A stretch of DNA of 64,000 bases, taken from positions 124,001 to 188,000 of the forward strand of contig NZ_MAEJ01000032.1 in NCBI RefSeq assembly GCF_009933175.1, in the 5' to 3' direction. The position numbers and the translations under genes are program-made. This document shows positions 36,848 to 46,647 of the stretch, piece by piece (position 1 is the first letter of the stretch; each line of letters begins with the position of its first letter). This stretch comes from Candidatus Enterococcus huntleyi (lineage in GTDB: Bacteria > Bacillota > Bacilli > Lactobacillales > Enterococcaceae). The notes under the pieces are model-generated. The model did not search any database. It saw nothing but the letters and a program-made list of their open reading frames with translations, and was not told the origin of the DNA.

Positions 36848-37245
36848 AAGGTGGATTAGGTTAAACGGATTCTGTGTGGATGAGTTATTGTTGATTTTGG
36901 TTTTATCTTAAACATAGAGTTGACTGTGAGACGCTTCTTTGAAGAAGCGCAGGCAACTCTATTTTTTTGGCTTTACTAGATAGAAAGGAAATAATTACAG
37001 CTGATTTTGGTGATAGATGATGGACGGTGTTGATTTATTGGAAGTGAGGAAATCGTCTCATTTACACGACTAAAATGAGTGATGCTTCATATTAGTTCCG
37101 ATTTATAGAGGAATCTTCTAGCTAAATCGGAAATTTTACGCTTTCTGTTGACGAAGTGGAAAGACTCTGATAAATTAGATTTTGTTCTTCAAATCGTAAT
37201 TTTCCGATTTGCCAAAATTATAGACAGAGAGTATGAGGGGTTCAG
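36848..37245 (+). other. Gene-less interval before adcA with inverted half-sites around a promoter
   Basis: Holds a terminator (36914-36968), a promoter-like pair TTGACG (37148-37153) / TAAATT (37171-37176) with 17-bp spacing, and three AAATCGG half-sites (see findings). Confidence 0.55.
36914..36968 (+). terminator. Terminator after the TIM-barrel gene
   Basis: ATAGAGTTG pairs with CAACTCTAT around an inner CGCTTCTT/AAGAAGCG hairpin, followed by T-run. Confidence 0.85.
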
Positions 37246-38253
37246 ATGAAAAAGGTTCAATTATTAGCAAGTCTATTTGTGGGTATGTTAGTATTAACTG
37301 CCTGTGGGGATAAACAGAATACGGCTGAGAAAGCCAACTCGGATAAGTTGCAAGTTATGACGACTTTCTATCCGATGTATGAATTTACGAAAAATATTGT
37401 TGGGGACGCTGGCGAGGTTGAGCTACTTATTCCAGCTGGAACTGAGGCGCATGATTATGAGCCTAGTGCTAAGGATTTAGCCAAAATCAGTGAAGCAGAT
37501 GCATTTGTGTACAATAGCTCTGAGTTCGAAACTTGGGTGGCAAATGTGGAAAAGAATTTGTCCGATAATTTACTCATCGAAGCAGCTAGCACGATTGAAC
37601 TGGCGGAAGGTGAAGAGTCAGATGCACATGACCATGATCATGAAGGCGAAGAGCATGATCATGAAGCAGAAGACCATGAGCATGAGGGGGAAGAAGCGCA
37701 CGACCACGAAGCTGAGGAGGCCCATACTCATGCACTAGATCCGCATGTATGGTTGGATCCAACTCTAGCTATTAAAGAAGTTGAAAATATTAGCGCGCAA
37801 TTGAGTGAGAAATATCCTGAGAAGAAAGAGCTCTTTGAAAAAAATGCGGCGAGCTACATTACCGAGCTGAAGGAATTGGATGCTGAATTTCAAGCGGCTT
37901 TTAAAGACGCGAAAAATAAAACTTTCGTGACACAACATGCAGCATTTGGTTATTTGGCAAAACAGTATGGATTGACTCAAGAAGCTATCTCAGGTGTGTC
38001 GCCAGACCAAGAGCCTTCACCTAGCCGATTGGCTGAATTGAAGCATTATGTGGAAGACCACGAGGTAAAAGTAATTTATTTTGAAGAGAATGCTTCATCT
38101 AAGGTAGCTGAGACCTTGTCTAACGAAACAGGGGTTGAATTAGCTGTGCTGAACCCGCTAGAAAGCTTGACAAATAAGCAAATCGAGCAAGGGAAAACGT
38201 ATATCACAGGTATGAAAGAAAATCTAAAAGCTTTACAAAAAAGTATTCGATAG
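37246..38253 (+). CDS. adcA: Zinc ABC transporter substrate-binding lipoprotein
   Basis: ATG 37246 follows GAGGGG. The 335-residue protein has a lipobox L-T-A-C with Cys20 and belongs to the cluster A-I (ZnuA/AdcA) zinc-binding proteins. Residues about 127-163 form the characteristic His/Asp/Glu-rich loop with repeated D-H-E-H-E-type units that capture zinc. Other ligands are in A-H-D-Y-E-P, D-P-H-V-W-L-D-P and T-Q-H-A-A-F-G-Y. The longer streptococcal AdcA C-terminal ZinT domain is absent. It is followed by adcC and adcB. Confidence 0.93.
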   Translation: MKKVQLLASLFVGMLVLTACGDKQNTAEKANSDKLQVMTTFYPMYEFTKNIVGDAGEVELLIPAGTEAHDYEPSAKDLAKISEADAFVYNSSEFETWVANVEKNLSDNLLIEAASTIELAEGEESDAHDHDHEGEEHDHEAEDHEHEGEEAHDHEAEEAHTHALDPHVWLDPTLAIKEVENISAQLSEKYPEKKELFEKNAASYITELKELDAEFQAAFKDAKNKTFVTQHAAFGYLAKQYGLTQEAISGVSPDQEPSPSRLAELKHYVEDHEVKVIYFEENASSKVAETLSNETGVELAVLNPLESLTNKQIEQGKTYITGMKENLKALQKSIR

Positions 38254-38339
38254 TCGTAGGTAAAAGTAGGTAACGAATAGCTAGATAGTAGTGAAATAGT
38301 AGTTAAACAGTAGGTAATGAGTAGAGAGAGGGTCGCGAG

Positions 38340-39020
38340 ATGCGTTATGTAGAAGTGGATGGATTAACATTTTATTATGATGATGAGCCTGTGTTGGAGA
38401 ATGTTTCCTACCATGTAGATGCTGGTGAATTTGTTATTTTGACTGGTGAAAATGGAGCGGCAAAATCAACCCTGATTAAGTCGACACTAGGTTTGTTAAA
38501 ACCCACCAAAGGAACGATTAAAATTGCCGATAAAAATACTGAAGGCCAGAAGCTTTCGATGGGGTATATTCCACAACAAGTAGCTTCATTTAATGCTGGT
38601 TTTCCTAGCACTGTCATAGAATTGGTTCGTTCTGGACGTTACCCAAGAGAACGTTGGTTTAAGCCATTAACAAAACGGGATCATCAACATGTCGAAAAGG
38701 CCTTGCAAGCAGTTGGCATGTGGGACGTACGTCATAAACGGATTGGCGAGCTTTCAGGGGGACAAAAACAGCGAATCAGCTTGGCTCGAATCTTTGCTAC
38801 AGATCCTGATTTGTTTATCCTAGATGAGCCAACTACTGGAATGGATGAGCAGTCACGTAAAGATTTCTATCGTCTTTTGCGGCATAATGCCCATGATCAT
38901 GGCAAATCAATTTTGATGATTACCCACGATCATGAGGATATTAAAGAGTACGCGGATCGACAAATTCGCTTAGTTAGAAAGGAGGATTCACCATGGCGTT
39001 GCTTTCATATGAATTCATGA
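38340..39020 (+). CDS. adcC: Zinc ABC transporter ATP-binding protein
   Basis: ATG 38340; upstream GAGAGAGGG. The 226-residue ATPase has Walker [10 protein letters not shown], the Ala variant that is normal in the ZnuC/AdcC group, signature L-S-G-G-Q-K-Q-R and Walker [13 protein letters not shown]. The 87-base gap to adcA is filled with TAGGTAA-type repeats. Its end overlaps adcB by 28 bases. Confidence 0.92.
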   Translation: MRYVEVDGLTFYYDDEPVLENVSYHVDAGEFVILTGENGAAKSTLIKSTLGLLKPTKGTIKIADKNTEGQKLSMGYIPQQVASFNAGFPSTVIELVRSGRYPRERWFKPLTKRDHQHVEKALQAVGMWDVRHKRIGELSGGQKQRISLARIFATDPDLFILDEPTTGMDEQSRKDFYRLLRHNAHDHGKSILMITHDHEDIKEYADRQIRLVRKEDSPWRCFHMNS

Positions 39021-39826
39021 GACTCGCATTTTTAGCTGCGATTTTCATCTCGGGGATTGCCCCGATGCTAGGTGTATTTTTAGTCATTCGTCGGCAATCG
39101 TTGATGGCGGATACTCTATCTCACGTCTCGTTAGCTGGAGTGGCACTGGGGTTCTTTCTTAATTGGAATCCGGATGTGACAACGCTTATCGTAGTGATTG
39201 TTGCGGCGGTTATTTTGGAATATTTGCGAATGATTTATCGGACCTATTCTGAGATTGCAATTGCCATTTTGATGTCAGGAGGCTTAGCGCTGGCATTAGT
39301 CTTGATGCAGTTTAGTGGCGGTAATTCAGCAACTAGTATCCAGTCGTATCTATTTGGTTCAATTATCACAATTACCAAAGAGCAAGTCATCCTGTTAGGC
39401 ATTCTATTTGTTTTAATTGCTGTTTTATTCTTCCTATTTAAACGGCCGATGTATGTCTTAACGTTCGATGAGGATTCGGCTCATGTCGATGGCTTGCCGA
39501 TTCAGTGGATGTCGATGCTGTTTAATGTCGTGACCGGGGTGGCAATTGCAATGATGATTCCGATAGCTGGTGCGTTGTTGATCTCAGCGATTATGGTACT
39601 GCCAGCTGCGATTGGCATGCGTTTGGGAAAAAGCTTCAATGCTGTGATTGCGATTAGCGTTGTGGTCGGTTTTATTGGTATGTTGAGTGGTTTAACGGGT
39701 TCGTTTTATTGGGAAACACCTCCTGGAGCTACTATTACACTAGTTTTTATTGGTTTATTCTTAGGAGTCAATCTTCTCAAAAAAATCAGAGTTGGTTTTC
39801 AACGGAAGAAACATTTAGGAAATTAA
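38993..39826 (+). CDS. adcB: Zinc ABC transporter permease
   Basis: ATG 38993 follows AAAGGAGG inside the adcC gene. The 277-residue protein has about seven to eight membrane helices of the ABC-3 family ([29 protein letters not shown]). It completes the zinc uptake system. Confidence 0.93.
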   Translation: MALLSYEFMRLAFLAAIFISGIAPMLGVFLVIRRQSLMADTLSHVSLAGVALGFFLNWNPDVTTLIVVIVAAVILEYLRMIYRTYSEIAIAILMSGGLALALVLMQFSGGNSATSIQSYLFGSIITITKEQVILLGILFVLIAVLFFLFKRPMYVLTFDEDSAHVDGLPIQWMSMLFNVVTGVAIAMMIPIAGALLISAIMVLPAAIGMRLGKSFNAVIAISVVVGFIGMLSGLTGSFYWETPPGATITLVFIGLFLGVNLLKKIRVGFQRKKHLGN

Positions 39827-39868
39827 AGAGAAAAACAGGGAAAAACGAAAGTTTTTCTCTTTTTTTTT
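39827..39868 (+). terminator. adc operon terminator
   Basis: AGAGAAAAAC pairs with GTTTTTCTCT and is followed by a long T-run. Confidence 0.9.
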
Positions 39869-39916
39869 CTTAATTTTAATGAATAAGGCATTTTTTGAAA
39901 AAATAATAAGAAAATA

Positions 39917-39946
39917 CTCGATATTATTCGGATAAAGCCTTATAAT
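39917..39946 (+). promoter_or_regulatory. purR promoter region with possible PurBox half-site
   Basis: TATAAT at 39941-39946 is the likely -10. ATTATTCGGATAA just upstream (CCGAA on the other strand) resembles part of a PurBox, which would allow autoregulation. No good -35. The motif match is weak. Confidence 0.35.
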
Positions 39947-39982
39947 GAGAAACGATAAAAAAATGATAAGGAGTTGAATTGT

Positions 39983-40804
39983 GTGAAAGTCCGTCGAAGT
40001 GAACGCTTAATTGACATGACGCAGTATTTACTTAATCATCCTCATGAATTGGTTTCTCTAACTTATTTTGCTGCGCGTTACCAGTCAGCAAAGTCATCAA
40101 TTAGTGAAGATTTAGCAATTATTAAAAAAACATTTAAAGAGAGAGGCACAGGGCTCCTAGAGACAATTCCTGGCGCTGCAGGCGGTGTCCAATTTCTTCC
40201 AGAAACGTCATATGAAGAGGCTAAGGAATACATTACTTCGTTGGCTGATCGCTTATCTGAGCAAGATCGTCTTTTACCTGGTGGCTATGTTTATCTTTCA
40301 GATTTATTGGGTGAACCAGAGATGTTGCGTCAAGTGGGGCGGATCATTGCTTCAAAATATGCGGGTAAGAAAATCGATGCTGTTATGACAGTGGCAACAA
40401 AAGGTGTGCCCATTGCACAGGCGGTTTCTTATTATCTAAATGTACCTTTTGTTATTGTGCGTCGCGATTCAAAAATAACCGAAGGATCAACGGTCAGTGT
40501 TAATTATGTATCGGGTTCTTCTGAGCGAATCGAAAAGATGGAGCTTTCTAAACGAAGCCTGAAGCGTGGTTCGCGTGTCTTAGTGGTCGATGACTTCATG
40601 AAGGGCGGCGGAACTGTCAATGGAATGAAGAGTTTGATTGAAGAGTTTGAAGCCGAATTGGTGGGCATTACTGTCTTTGCTGAATCTAAATTCCACGGTA
40701 CACGCGCTATTGACGACTACACGTCATTATTATATGTCGAAGATGTCGATACACAAACGAAAACTATCTCAGTCGTTCCAGGAAACTATTTTACAGAAGA
40801 ATAG
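39983..40804 (+). CDS. purR: Purine operon regulator
   Basis: GTG 39983 after AAGGAG, nine bases upstream, gives 273 residues. An N-terminal winged helix (residues 1-70) is joined to a type I phosphoribosyltransferase fold with the PRPP loop V-L-V-V-D-D-F-M-K-G-G-G-T. PurR of Firmicutes binds PurBoxes and senses PRPP (and ppGpp in recent work). The order purR, glmU, prs matches other Firmicutes; prs makes PRPP, the PurR effector. Confidence 0.95.
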   Translation: MKVRRSERLIDMTQYLLNHPHELVSLTYFAARYQSAKSSISEDLAIIKKTFKERGTGLLETIPGAAGGVQFLPETSYEEAKEYITSLADRLSEQDRLLPGGYVYLSDLLGEPEMLRQVGRIIASKYAGKKIDAVMTVATKGVPIAQAVSYYLNVPFVIVRRDSKITEGSTVSVNYVSGSSERIEKMELSKRSLKRGSRVLVVDDFMKGGGTVNGMKSLIEEFEAELVGITVFAESKFHGTRAIDDYTSLLYVEDVDTQTKTISVVPGNYFTEE

Positions 40805-41255
40805 GGTATCACCTGAGAAAATGTAGCGAACAGTAGCCAACGATAATCGACTAACTGTCATTCGTGGGTTCAATCATCGCTAATAACTTACAATAATTCA
40901 TACCAATCAGTAAATCAATGAGGTCCACTACTGATAACTGCTAGCACACTAAGCCGGCTAGTAAAAATAATCAGAAAAGACTGGAAGAGCAATCCAAGTG
41001 GTGGCTGTTCCAGTCTTTTGGTTTAGGTGGAAAATAAGCAAAAAATTAGGCAGAAGATCTGTTTACTAGAGCCACATTTTAACTGAAAGTGACCAGATTT
41101 CCCTTGAATTGGCTACTTTTTTAGAAAAAGAACCAAACAATTAGGAGAAATATTTCATTTTGGTGAAAAATCAATAGGTCTAGTTGAAAAAAAGCAGTGG
41201 CTAAGATACACTGAATAAGGAATAAAAGGCGAAAAATTAATTAGGAGTGAATGGC
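40805..41255 (+). other. Gene-less interval between purR and glmU
   Basis: Contains a terminator at 40975-41019. Upstream of glmU the sequence is A-rich; no specific promoter could be fixed. Confidence 0.45.
40975..41019 (+). terminator. purR terminator
   Basis: AAAAGACTGGAA and TTCCAGTCTTTT form a 12-bp outer stem. Confidence 0.8.
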
Positions 41256-42629
41256 ATGGAAACTCGTTACGCAATCATCCTTGCAGCAGGTAAGGGTACG
41301 CGCATGAAATCAAAATTATATAAAGTTCTGCATCCTGTAGCAGGAAAACCAATGGTAGAGCATATCATCAATCGTGTGGTAGAAACACAGCCAACAGAAA
41401 TTATTACGATTGTTGGACATGGCGCAGAGATGGTGAAAGAACAATTAGGTGAACGCAGTCAATATGCGTTGCAAGCAGAACAATTAGGTACGGGTCACGC
41501 GGTATTACAAGCGGAACCTTTCTTAAAAGGCAAAAAAGGCACGACGTTAGTGATTAGTGGAGATACTCCTTTGCTGACGACGGAAACATTAAATAATTTA
41601 TTTGAATACCACCAAGGTAAGAAAGCGAGTGCGACAATTTTGACTGCTCATGCAGAAGATCCGACTGGCTATGGCCGTATTTTACGTGATCATGTGGGGA
41701 TTGTTAAGAAAATTGTTGAACAAAAAGATGCATCAATCGAAGAAGCTCGTGTCCAAGAAATCAACACTGGGACTTACTGTTTTGACAATGAAGCTTTATT
41801 TGAAGCTTTGAGTAAAGTTGGCACAAACAATGTGCAGGGAGAATATTACCTGACAGATATCATCGAAATTCTGAAAAATCAAGGGCAGACAGTAGCTGCT
41901 TATCAAACAGAAAGTTTTGAAGAATCACTTGGTGTAAATGACCGTGTGGCCTTGGCGAATGCGAATAAGAGTATGCGTGAACGAATTAACACAATGCATA
42001 TGATGAACGGGGTTTCATTTATCGACCCAGCCAGCACTTACATCGATGAAGGGGTAAAAATTGGCGCGGACACTATCATCGAAGCGGGTGTGCACATTAA
42101 AGGTACGACTGTGATTGGTGAAGATTGTTTCATCGGTGCGAATTCACAAATCGTTGATAGCACGATTGAAAATAACGTTAAAATTTACTCTTCTTCTATA
42201 GAAGAAAGCTTTGTGAAGGATCATGCGGATATTGGTCCTTATGCTCATCTACGTCCGAAAGCTGAGATTGGCGAAGGCGCGCATATTGGCAATTTTGTTG
42301 AAATTAAAAATGCGACGATTGGTGAAAAAACGAAAGTTGGTCATTTAACCTATGTGGGTGATGCGACTTTAGGCAAAGAAATCAATGTCGGCTGTGGTGT
42401 AGTCTTTGTGAATTATGACGGCAAGAAGAAATACCGGACGACTGTTGGCGACCATAGTTTTATCGGCTCAGCAGCTAATCTTGTAGCGCCATTAACCCTT
42501 GCAGATAACACAGCAATCGCTGCTGGATCGACAATTACCAAGGACGTACCAGAGTATGCTTTAGGGATTGCGCGAGCACGACAAGAAAATAAAGAGAATT
42601 ATGCAAAAAGAATGCCCTTTCTAAATTAA
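41256..42629 (+). CDS. glmU: Bifunctional UDP-GlcNAc pyrophosphorylase / glucosamine-1-phosphate acetyltransferase
   Basis: ATG 41256, eight bases after AGGAG, gives 457 residues; a GTG at 41247 overlaps the ribosome site. The N-terminal uridyltransferase has [11 protein letters not shown] near residue 11. The C-terminal half is a left-handed beta-helix of hexapeptide repeats ([11 protein letters not shown]...) with acetyl-CoA sites. It makes UDP-GlcNAc, the precursor of wall polymers and also the proposed target of zeta-type toxins encoded at 8224. Followed by prs. Confidence 0.97.
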   Translation: METRYAIILAAGKGTRMKSKLYKVLHPVAGKPMVEHIINRVVETQPTEIITIVGHGAEMVKEQLGERSQYALQAEQLGTGHAVLQAEPFLKGKKGTTLVISGDTPLLTTETLNNLFEYHQGKKASATILTAHAEDPTGYGRILRDHVGIVKKIVEQKDASIEEARVQEINTGTYCFDNEALFEALSKVGTNNVQGEYYLTDIIEILKNQGQTVAAYQTESFEESLGVNDRVALANANKSMRERINTMHMMNGVSFIDPASTYIDEGVKIGADTIIEAGVHIKGTTVIGEDCFIGANSQIVDSTIENNVKIYSSSIEESFVKDHADIGPYAHLRPKAEIGEGAHIGNFVEIKNATIGEKTKVGHLTYVGDATLGKEINVGCGVVFVNYDGKKKYRTTVGDHSFIGSAANLVAPLTLADNTAIAAGSTITKDVPEYALGIARARQENKENYAKRMPFLN

Positions 42630-42766
42630 AGTTCTCCCAAATAACTTGATTTATCTGACAAAAATGACTAGTATTTAAAAGGAAGAATACTTTAGAAACG
42701 TATTGAAAGAAAACGGATTTTTTTCAGGCGGCTTAGTTTATCAACAAAAAGAAAGTGGAGGTCCCC

Positions 42767-43735
42767 ATGTCGAAACATTACTTTGATCCAAGATTGAAAA
42801 TTTTTGCATTAAATTCAAATCGTCCTTTAGCTGAAAAAATTGCTGCAGCAGTAGGTGTTGAGTTAGGAAAATCTTCAGTAAATCAGTTCAGCGATGGTGA
42901 AATTCAAGTAAATATAGAAGAAAGTATTCGTGGTTCTCATGTCTACGTGATTCAATCAACCAGTAGTCCAGTCAATGATAATTTGATGGAATTATTGATT
43001 ATGATTGATGCTTTAAAACGTGCCAGTGCCAAAACTATCAACGTAGTGATGCCTTATTACGGCTATGCACGTCAAGATAGAAAAGCCCGCGCTCGTGAGC
43101 CAATCACAGCAAAATTAGTAGCGAATATGATCGAAAAAGCAGGAGCAACGCGGATGTTGACCCTGGATTTACATGCGGTTCAGATTCAAGGATTCTTTGA
43201 TATTCCTGTCGATCACTTGATGGGTGCGCCATTAATTGCAAACTATTTCTTGGAAAAAGGCATTTCTGGCGATGATGTAGTCGTTGTTTCACCTGACCAT
43301 GGTGGTGTAACGCGTGCTCGTAAATTAGCCGAATTCTTGAAATCACCGATTGCGATTATCGACAAACGTCGGCCAAAAGCTAACGTTGCAGAAGTAATGA
43401 ATATCATTGGGAAAGTTGACGGCAAAACATGTGTCCTAATCGATGACATGATTGATACAGCTGGTACGATTACCCTAGCAGCCAACGCTTTGAAAGAAGC
43501 CGGCGCGAAAAGTGTTTATGCCTCTTGTACTCACCCTGTATTATCAGGACCTGCGTTACAAAGAATTGCCGATTCTGCGATTGAACGTTTAGTTGTAACA
43601 GATTCAATCAACTTACCAGAAGCACGCAAAATTGATAAAATCGATGAAGTCAGTGTTGGCGACTTGATGGGGGATGCTATCAAACGTATCCATGAAAACA
43701 AACCTGTCAGCCCACTATTCGAAACAAAAAAATAA
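42767..43735 (+). CDS. prs: Ribose-phosphate pyrophosphokinase
   Basis: ATG 42767 follows GGAGG. The 322-residue protein shows the PRPP synthetase features: [31 protein letters not shown] and the PRPP loop [12 protein letters not shown]. It joins ribose-5-phosphate and ATP to PRPP for nucleotide, His and Trp synthesis. Placed after glmU as in other Firmicutes. Confidence 0.97.
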   Translation: MSKHYFDPRLKIFALNSNRPLAEKIAAAVGVELGKSSVNQFSDGEIQVNIEESIRGSHVYVIQSTSSPVNDNLMELLIMIDALKRASAKTINVVMPYYGYARQDRKARAREPITAKLVANMIEKAGATRMLTLDLHAVQIQGFFDIPVDHLMGAPLIANYFLEKGISGDDVVVVSPDHGGVTRARKLAEFLKSPIAIIDKRRPKANVAEVMNIIGKVDGKTCVLIDDMIDTAGTITLAANALKEAGAKSVYASCTHPVLSGPALQRIADSAIERLVVTDSINLPEARKIDKIDEVSVGDLMGDAIKRIHENKPVSPLFETKK

Positions 43736-44109
43736 TTTGGATAAATAGTTCAGAGCATTCATTTGAATACTCCAAAACTAGCATCTAAAAAGTGAAAATG
43801 AGTAAGCGAGGAACTTCTTGCTTGCTCATTTTTTGTCGAAATCTAAAATAAAAAGCAAAAACTAGATAGGGAAAAATCTGGGTAAACCTAGGCAACCTTA
43901 GGTAAACTGAAATGTGTGTGAGGATAAAATAAATCAACAGGACTTAGTGTGAGAGGAACATTTTTACCTAGGTAAAGGGTAAAACAATTGGGAAAAAGTG
44001 ACTATTTTACTTATGCTACAAAATGTATCGCGATAAATAGTGCATTCTTAGATTAATAACTTTAAACTATTTAAGTGAACCTTCAGAATAAATGTAAGGA
44101 GATGATTTC
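43736..44109 (+). other. Gene-less interval with terminator and clustered CTAGGTAA-type motifs
   Basis: The prs terminator is at 43795-43835. Between 43865 and 43985 the motif CTRGGTAAA or its complement recurs at least four times. A TAAGGAG at 44095 belongs to the next gene. Confidence 0.55.
43795..43835 (+). terminator. prs terminator
   Basis: AAAATGAGTAAGC pairs with GCTTGCTCATTTT (one mismatch), with T-run. Confidence 0.85.
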
Positions 44110-44763
44110 ATGGATATTGGAAGTAAATTAAAAGCTGAAAGAACAAGAAGAGGACTAACTCAAGAATATGTGGCTACAAAAATGAGTGTGTCACGTTCCA
44201 CTGTTTCAAGCTGGGAGCTTGGAAGAACCTACCCAGATTTGGATTCTCTTGTTAAATTAAGTGATTTTTATGAAATATCTCTTGATAATTTATTAAGGGA
44301 GGACAAAGTTATGGTGAAGAAAATGGATAAAGATTTGAGAAGAGGGCGCTTGTCGCTGAAAGCAATTCCCATAGTTATAGTTATTTTAGTAGGGATTTTA
44401 TTTTTTGCGAATAAGAACTTTCATTCAAATACACGGGTACCGATACCTTTGGCGAGTATCAGTCGCGTTTCAATGGTTCCAGAAGAATTATCCAAGCAAA
44501 CAGAAATTGGCTTAGAGGTTTCGGAAATGGATCAAACGAGCTATTCAGGTTATAGTGAAAGTATCCAAGATGAGGTACTGTACATCACATTGTGGAAATC
44601 CTCGGCTTCTAGTAGTAATTCAAAAGCATTTAAAATTAATTTAAAGCTAAACGATTTTTCTGCAGATGAGATAAGTTCTGTAAAAAAAGTAGTTTTAGTT
44701 TCGGATATCTTAGGCGATGAAAAGAATTTATCAGATTATGATAATAAAGTAATCTGGGAATAG
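44110..44763 (+). CDS. Membrane-anchored XRE-family regulator with extracytoplasmic domain
   Basis: ATG 44110 follows AAGGAG. The 217-residue protein has an N-terminal Cro/CI-type helix-turn-helix (residues about 5-60; L-T-Q-E-Y-V-A-T-K-M...V-S-S-W-E-L-G-R), a basic linker and one transmembrane helix (about 80-98). About 115 residues predicted outside the membrane follow. The layout is that of a one-component membrane sensor-regulator. No partner gene adjoins it on the same strand. The outer domain is not recognised. Confidence 0.82.
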   Translation: MDIGSKLKAERTRRGLTQEYVATKMSVSRSTVSSWELGRTYPDLDSLVKLSDFYEISLDNLLREDKVMVKKMDKDLRRGRLSLKAIPIVIVILVGILFFANKNFHSNTRVPIPLASISRVSMVPEELSKQTEIGLEVSEMDQTSYSGYSESIQDEVLYITLWKSSASSSNSKAFKINLKLNDFSADEISSVKKVVLVSDILGDEKNLSDYDNKVIWE

Positions 44764-44989
44764 AATATTTTTGAGATAGTTTAAAGAATAATTGGATTAC
44801 TAAGTAGGGAGACTTTAACTATAAATGGTATGCTTGTAGATTCATCTATCGTTCAATTACTAACCGAATTGTTTTAACAATCGACCAAAATAGACAATCT
44901 TTGACAGCGACCGACCGAATTATTTCCCTATTTTGGCGGTTTATGCTATTATACACACGTACCAAAATTAAAACTAAATAGAACACTAT

Positions 44990-45130
44990 CACAAAGGGGA
45001 GCCTGTTTGGCTGAGAATGAGGAAACTCTAAACCCTTCGTACCTGTATCGATCATTCGAGCGTAGGAATTGTGATGGAGTAATGATAAATTATTACTTCT
45101 CCTTTGTGACTTTTGTTCTAGAAGGAGGAG
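44990..45130 (+). promoter_or_regulatory. TPP (thi-box) riboswitch controlling thiT
   Basis: The aptamer (44990-45073) has the hallmark GGGGAGCC, GGCTGAGA, ACCCTT, ACCTG and GCGTAGGAA elements, closed by CACAA/TTGTG pairing. The expression platform appears translational. CTCCTTTGTG (45099-45108) can pair with the SD AAGGAG (45122-45127), or alternatively with the 5' P1 strand CACAAAGGGG (44990-44999). With TPP bound, P1 forms, the anti-SD is freed and the SD is masked; without TPP the anti-SD is held by the P1 strand. An extended -10 TATTAT is at 44947-44952. Confidence 0.9.
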
Positions 45131-45135
45131 TTTTT

Positions 45136-45729
45136 TTGAGCAAAGAATTAAAAGTTTGGATTGAAGGAGCGATTATTGCGGCACTTGCGATGGCGTTAAG
45201 CTTCATTCCAACAAGTATTGGGGTGAGTTTTTCGATTTCTCTAGGGGTTATTCCAATGACCATCTTTTCTTTACGACGAGGCTGGAAAGCGGGCGTAATG
45301 GCTGGATTATTATGGGGGCTGCTCCATTTTCCGACAGGGCGAGTTGATTACTTGTCGGTGATTCAAGTCTTGATTGAGTACCCAATTGCTTTTACGTTTG
45401 GTGGATTTGCTGGGGTGTATGCTGCAAAAGTACGTCAAGCAACTTTAGCTGGGGACTATAAAAAAGGGCGGCGCTATATTCTGGCGGGCGCATTTACAGG
45501 TGGCTTGGCTCGTTACTTTTGGCATTTTGTTGCGGGGGTCGTTTTCTGGGGAAGCTATGCGATGTGGGGCTTCAGTCCGGTCCTTTATTCCCTCGTTATG
45601 AATGGAGTTAGCGGGTTAGCAACGATTGCTGTGGCAGTTGTGGTGTCTTTATTGATCTATCAAAAGTCACCAGAATTGTTTATTCCAAAAGAAGTTCGAC
45701 GGGCTCATCAACTACAAAATAGTCATTAG
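45136..45729 (+). CDS. thiT: Thiamine-specific ECF transporter S component
   Basis: The start is TTG 45136, six bases after AAGGAGGAG; the longer frame to 45007 runs through the riboswitch. The 197-residue protein has six membrane helices and ThiT residues such as G-V-I-P-M-T-I-F-S-L-R-R-G and G-L-L-H-F...E-Y-P-I-A-F. It binds thiamine and works with the shared EcfAA'T module encoded elsewhere. The riboswitch gives feedback control by thiamine pyrophosphate. Confidence 0.95.
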   Translation: MSKELKVWIEGAIIAALAMALSFIPTSIGVSFSISLGVIPMTIFSLRRGWKAGVMAGLLWGLLHFPTGRVDYLSVIQVLIEYPIAFTFGGFAGVYAAKVRQATLAGDYKKGRRYILAGAFTGGLARYFWHFVAGVVFWGSYAMWGFSPVLYSLVMNGVSGLATIAVAVVVSLLIYQKSPELFIPKEVRRAHQLQNSH

Positions 45730-45779
45730 ACTAGAAAGTTAGCGAGTAACAAAATAAAATAGGCAATTAAATAAAATAA

Positions 45780-45823
45780 GGCACGTAGGAATGTGAATCA
45801 TGTACATTCTTACGTGTCTTTTT
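45780..45823. terminator. Bidirectional terminator after thiT
   Basis: GGCACGTAGGAATGT pairs with ACATTCTTACGTGTC with few wobble pairs, T-run after; it lies between convergent genes. Confidence 0.85.
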
Positions 45824-45867
45824 GGTCTAGATAAAGTATGTTATTAAGTGGAAGTAATAAATGCTCT

Positions 45868-46647
45868 CTAACGCGTATATTGTGCGAAAAGTAGGTCTTC
45901 TTGGCCTTTTTCTAGTCGCCATTTTCGCTTATTTGATTGGTAGATTAATGTGGCTAACAAGTTTTCTTCTTGATAACGAGCTCCTTTGATCTTCCAGACA
46001 TAATCTTCTACCACATAGATTGGAATCCGATACTCTTTATCGATTAGTTCAGCTTGCTCAAATGAAAAAACTACACCTTCTTGAAGAATGCCGCGCATGT
46101 CTTTCAATAGGTCACTATCTAGCTTTTCTACAGAGATTCCCTTACGAAAGAACGTTTTTCGATCATTTAATTTCTCTAAAAGAATACGGGTTAGTTTGTC
46201 CGCAAGTATCCGGTAAAATTCATCCATATAACGATAATAAACACGAGTTAAGTCCTCATTAAAGTCAAAATAAACGAAATTATTTTGTAATTTATAAAAG
46301 AAAGGAGAGTGTAAATGCGTTTTGGTGTGACCAAAATACAAGAGTTCTGAAATCTCCAAAGGCGTGAGCTCTTTTAACATGGTGAGATCTGTAAAATCAA
46401 TCCATTTTAATGAGCTGTTTTGACGTTTCTTATAGATCTCGTCAAAATAAGTGCCAACCTCTTCAGATCCACGAATGACTTTCAATCCGGTATGAGTATC
46501 GTACTCACCATATTCTGCTACAGGGTCTAATAATAATAAGTTTTTAGGTTGATGAACAATCCCTCGTACGAAATCTGAGGCATGAATACCATGCGAGACG
46601 ACAGCATTACTGATTGGATCGATATGTACATATACTTTTTTTGTCAT
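45868..46647 (-). CDS. Protein of unknown function (259 aa)
   Basis: I place the start at ATG 46647 after AAGGGGAA; a GTG at 46668 is possible. The protein is cytoplasmic, rich in Tyr, Phe, Glu and Lys, begins M-T-K-K-V-Y-V-H-I-D-P and contains L-L-L-L-D-P-V-A-E-Y-G and L-L-Y-F-G-H-T-K-T-H near its middle. No catalytic motif or family was recognised. It is monocistronic and opposite to its neighbours. Comparable proteins may be a lineage-specific family. Confidence 0.7.
   Translation of the reverse strand: MTKKVYVHIDPISNAVVSHGIHASDFVRGIVHQPKNLLLLDPVAEYGEYDTHTGLKVIRGSEEVGTYFDEIYKKRQNSSLKWIDFTDLTMLKELTPLEISELLYFGHTKTHLHSPFFYKLQNNFVYFDFNEDLTRVYYRYMDEFYRILADKLTRILLEKLNDRKTFFRKGISVEKLDSDLLKDMRGILQEGVVFSFEQAELIDKEYRIPIYVVEDYVWKIKGARYQEENLLATLIYQSNKRKWRLEKGQEDLLFAQYTR

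Noticed and set aside
45007-45135. N-terminal extension of thiT to 45007
   Set aside because: The extension lies within the TPP aptamer; TTG 45136 has a strong Shine-Dalgarno and gives the normal ThiT start.
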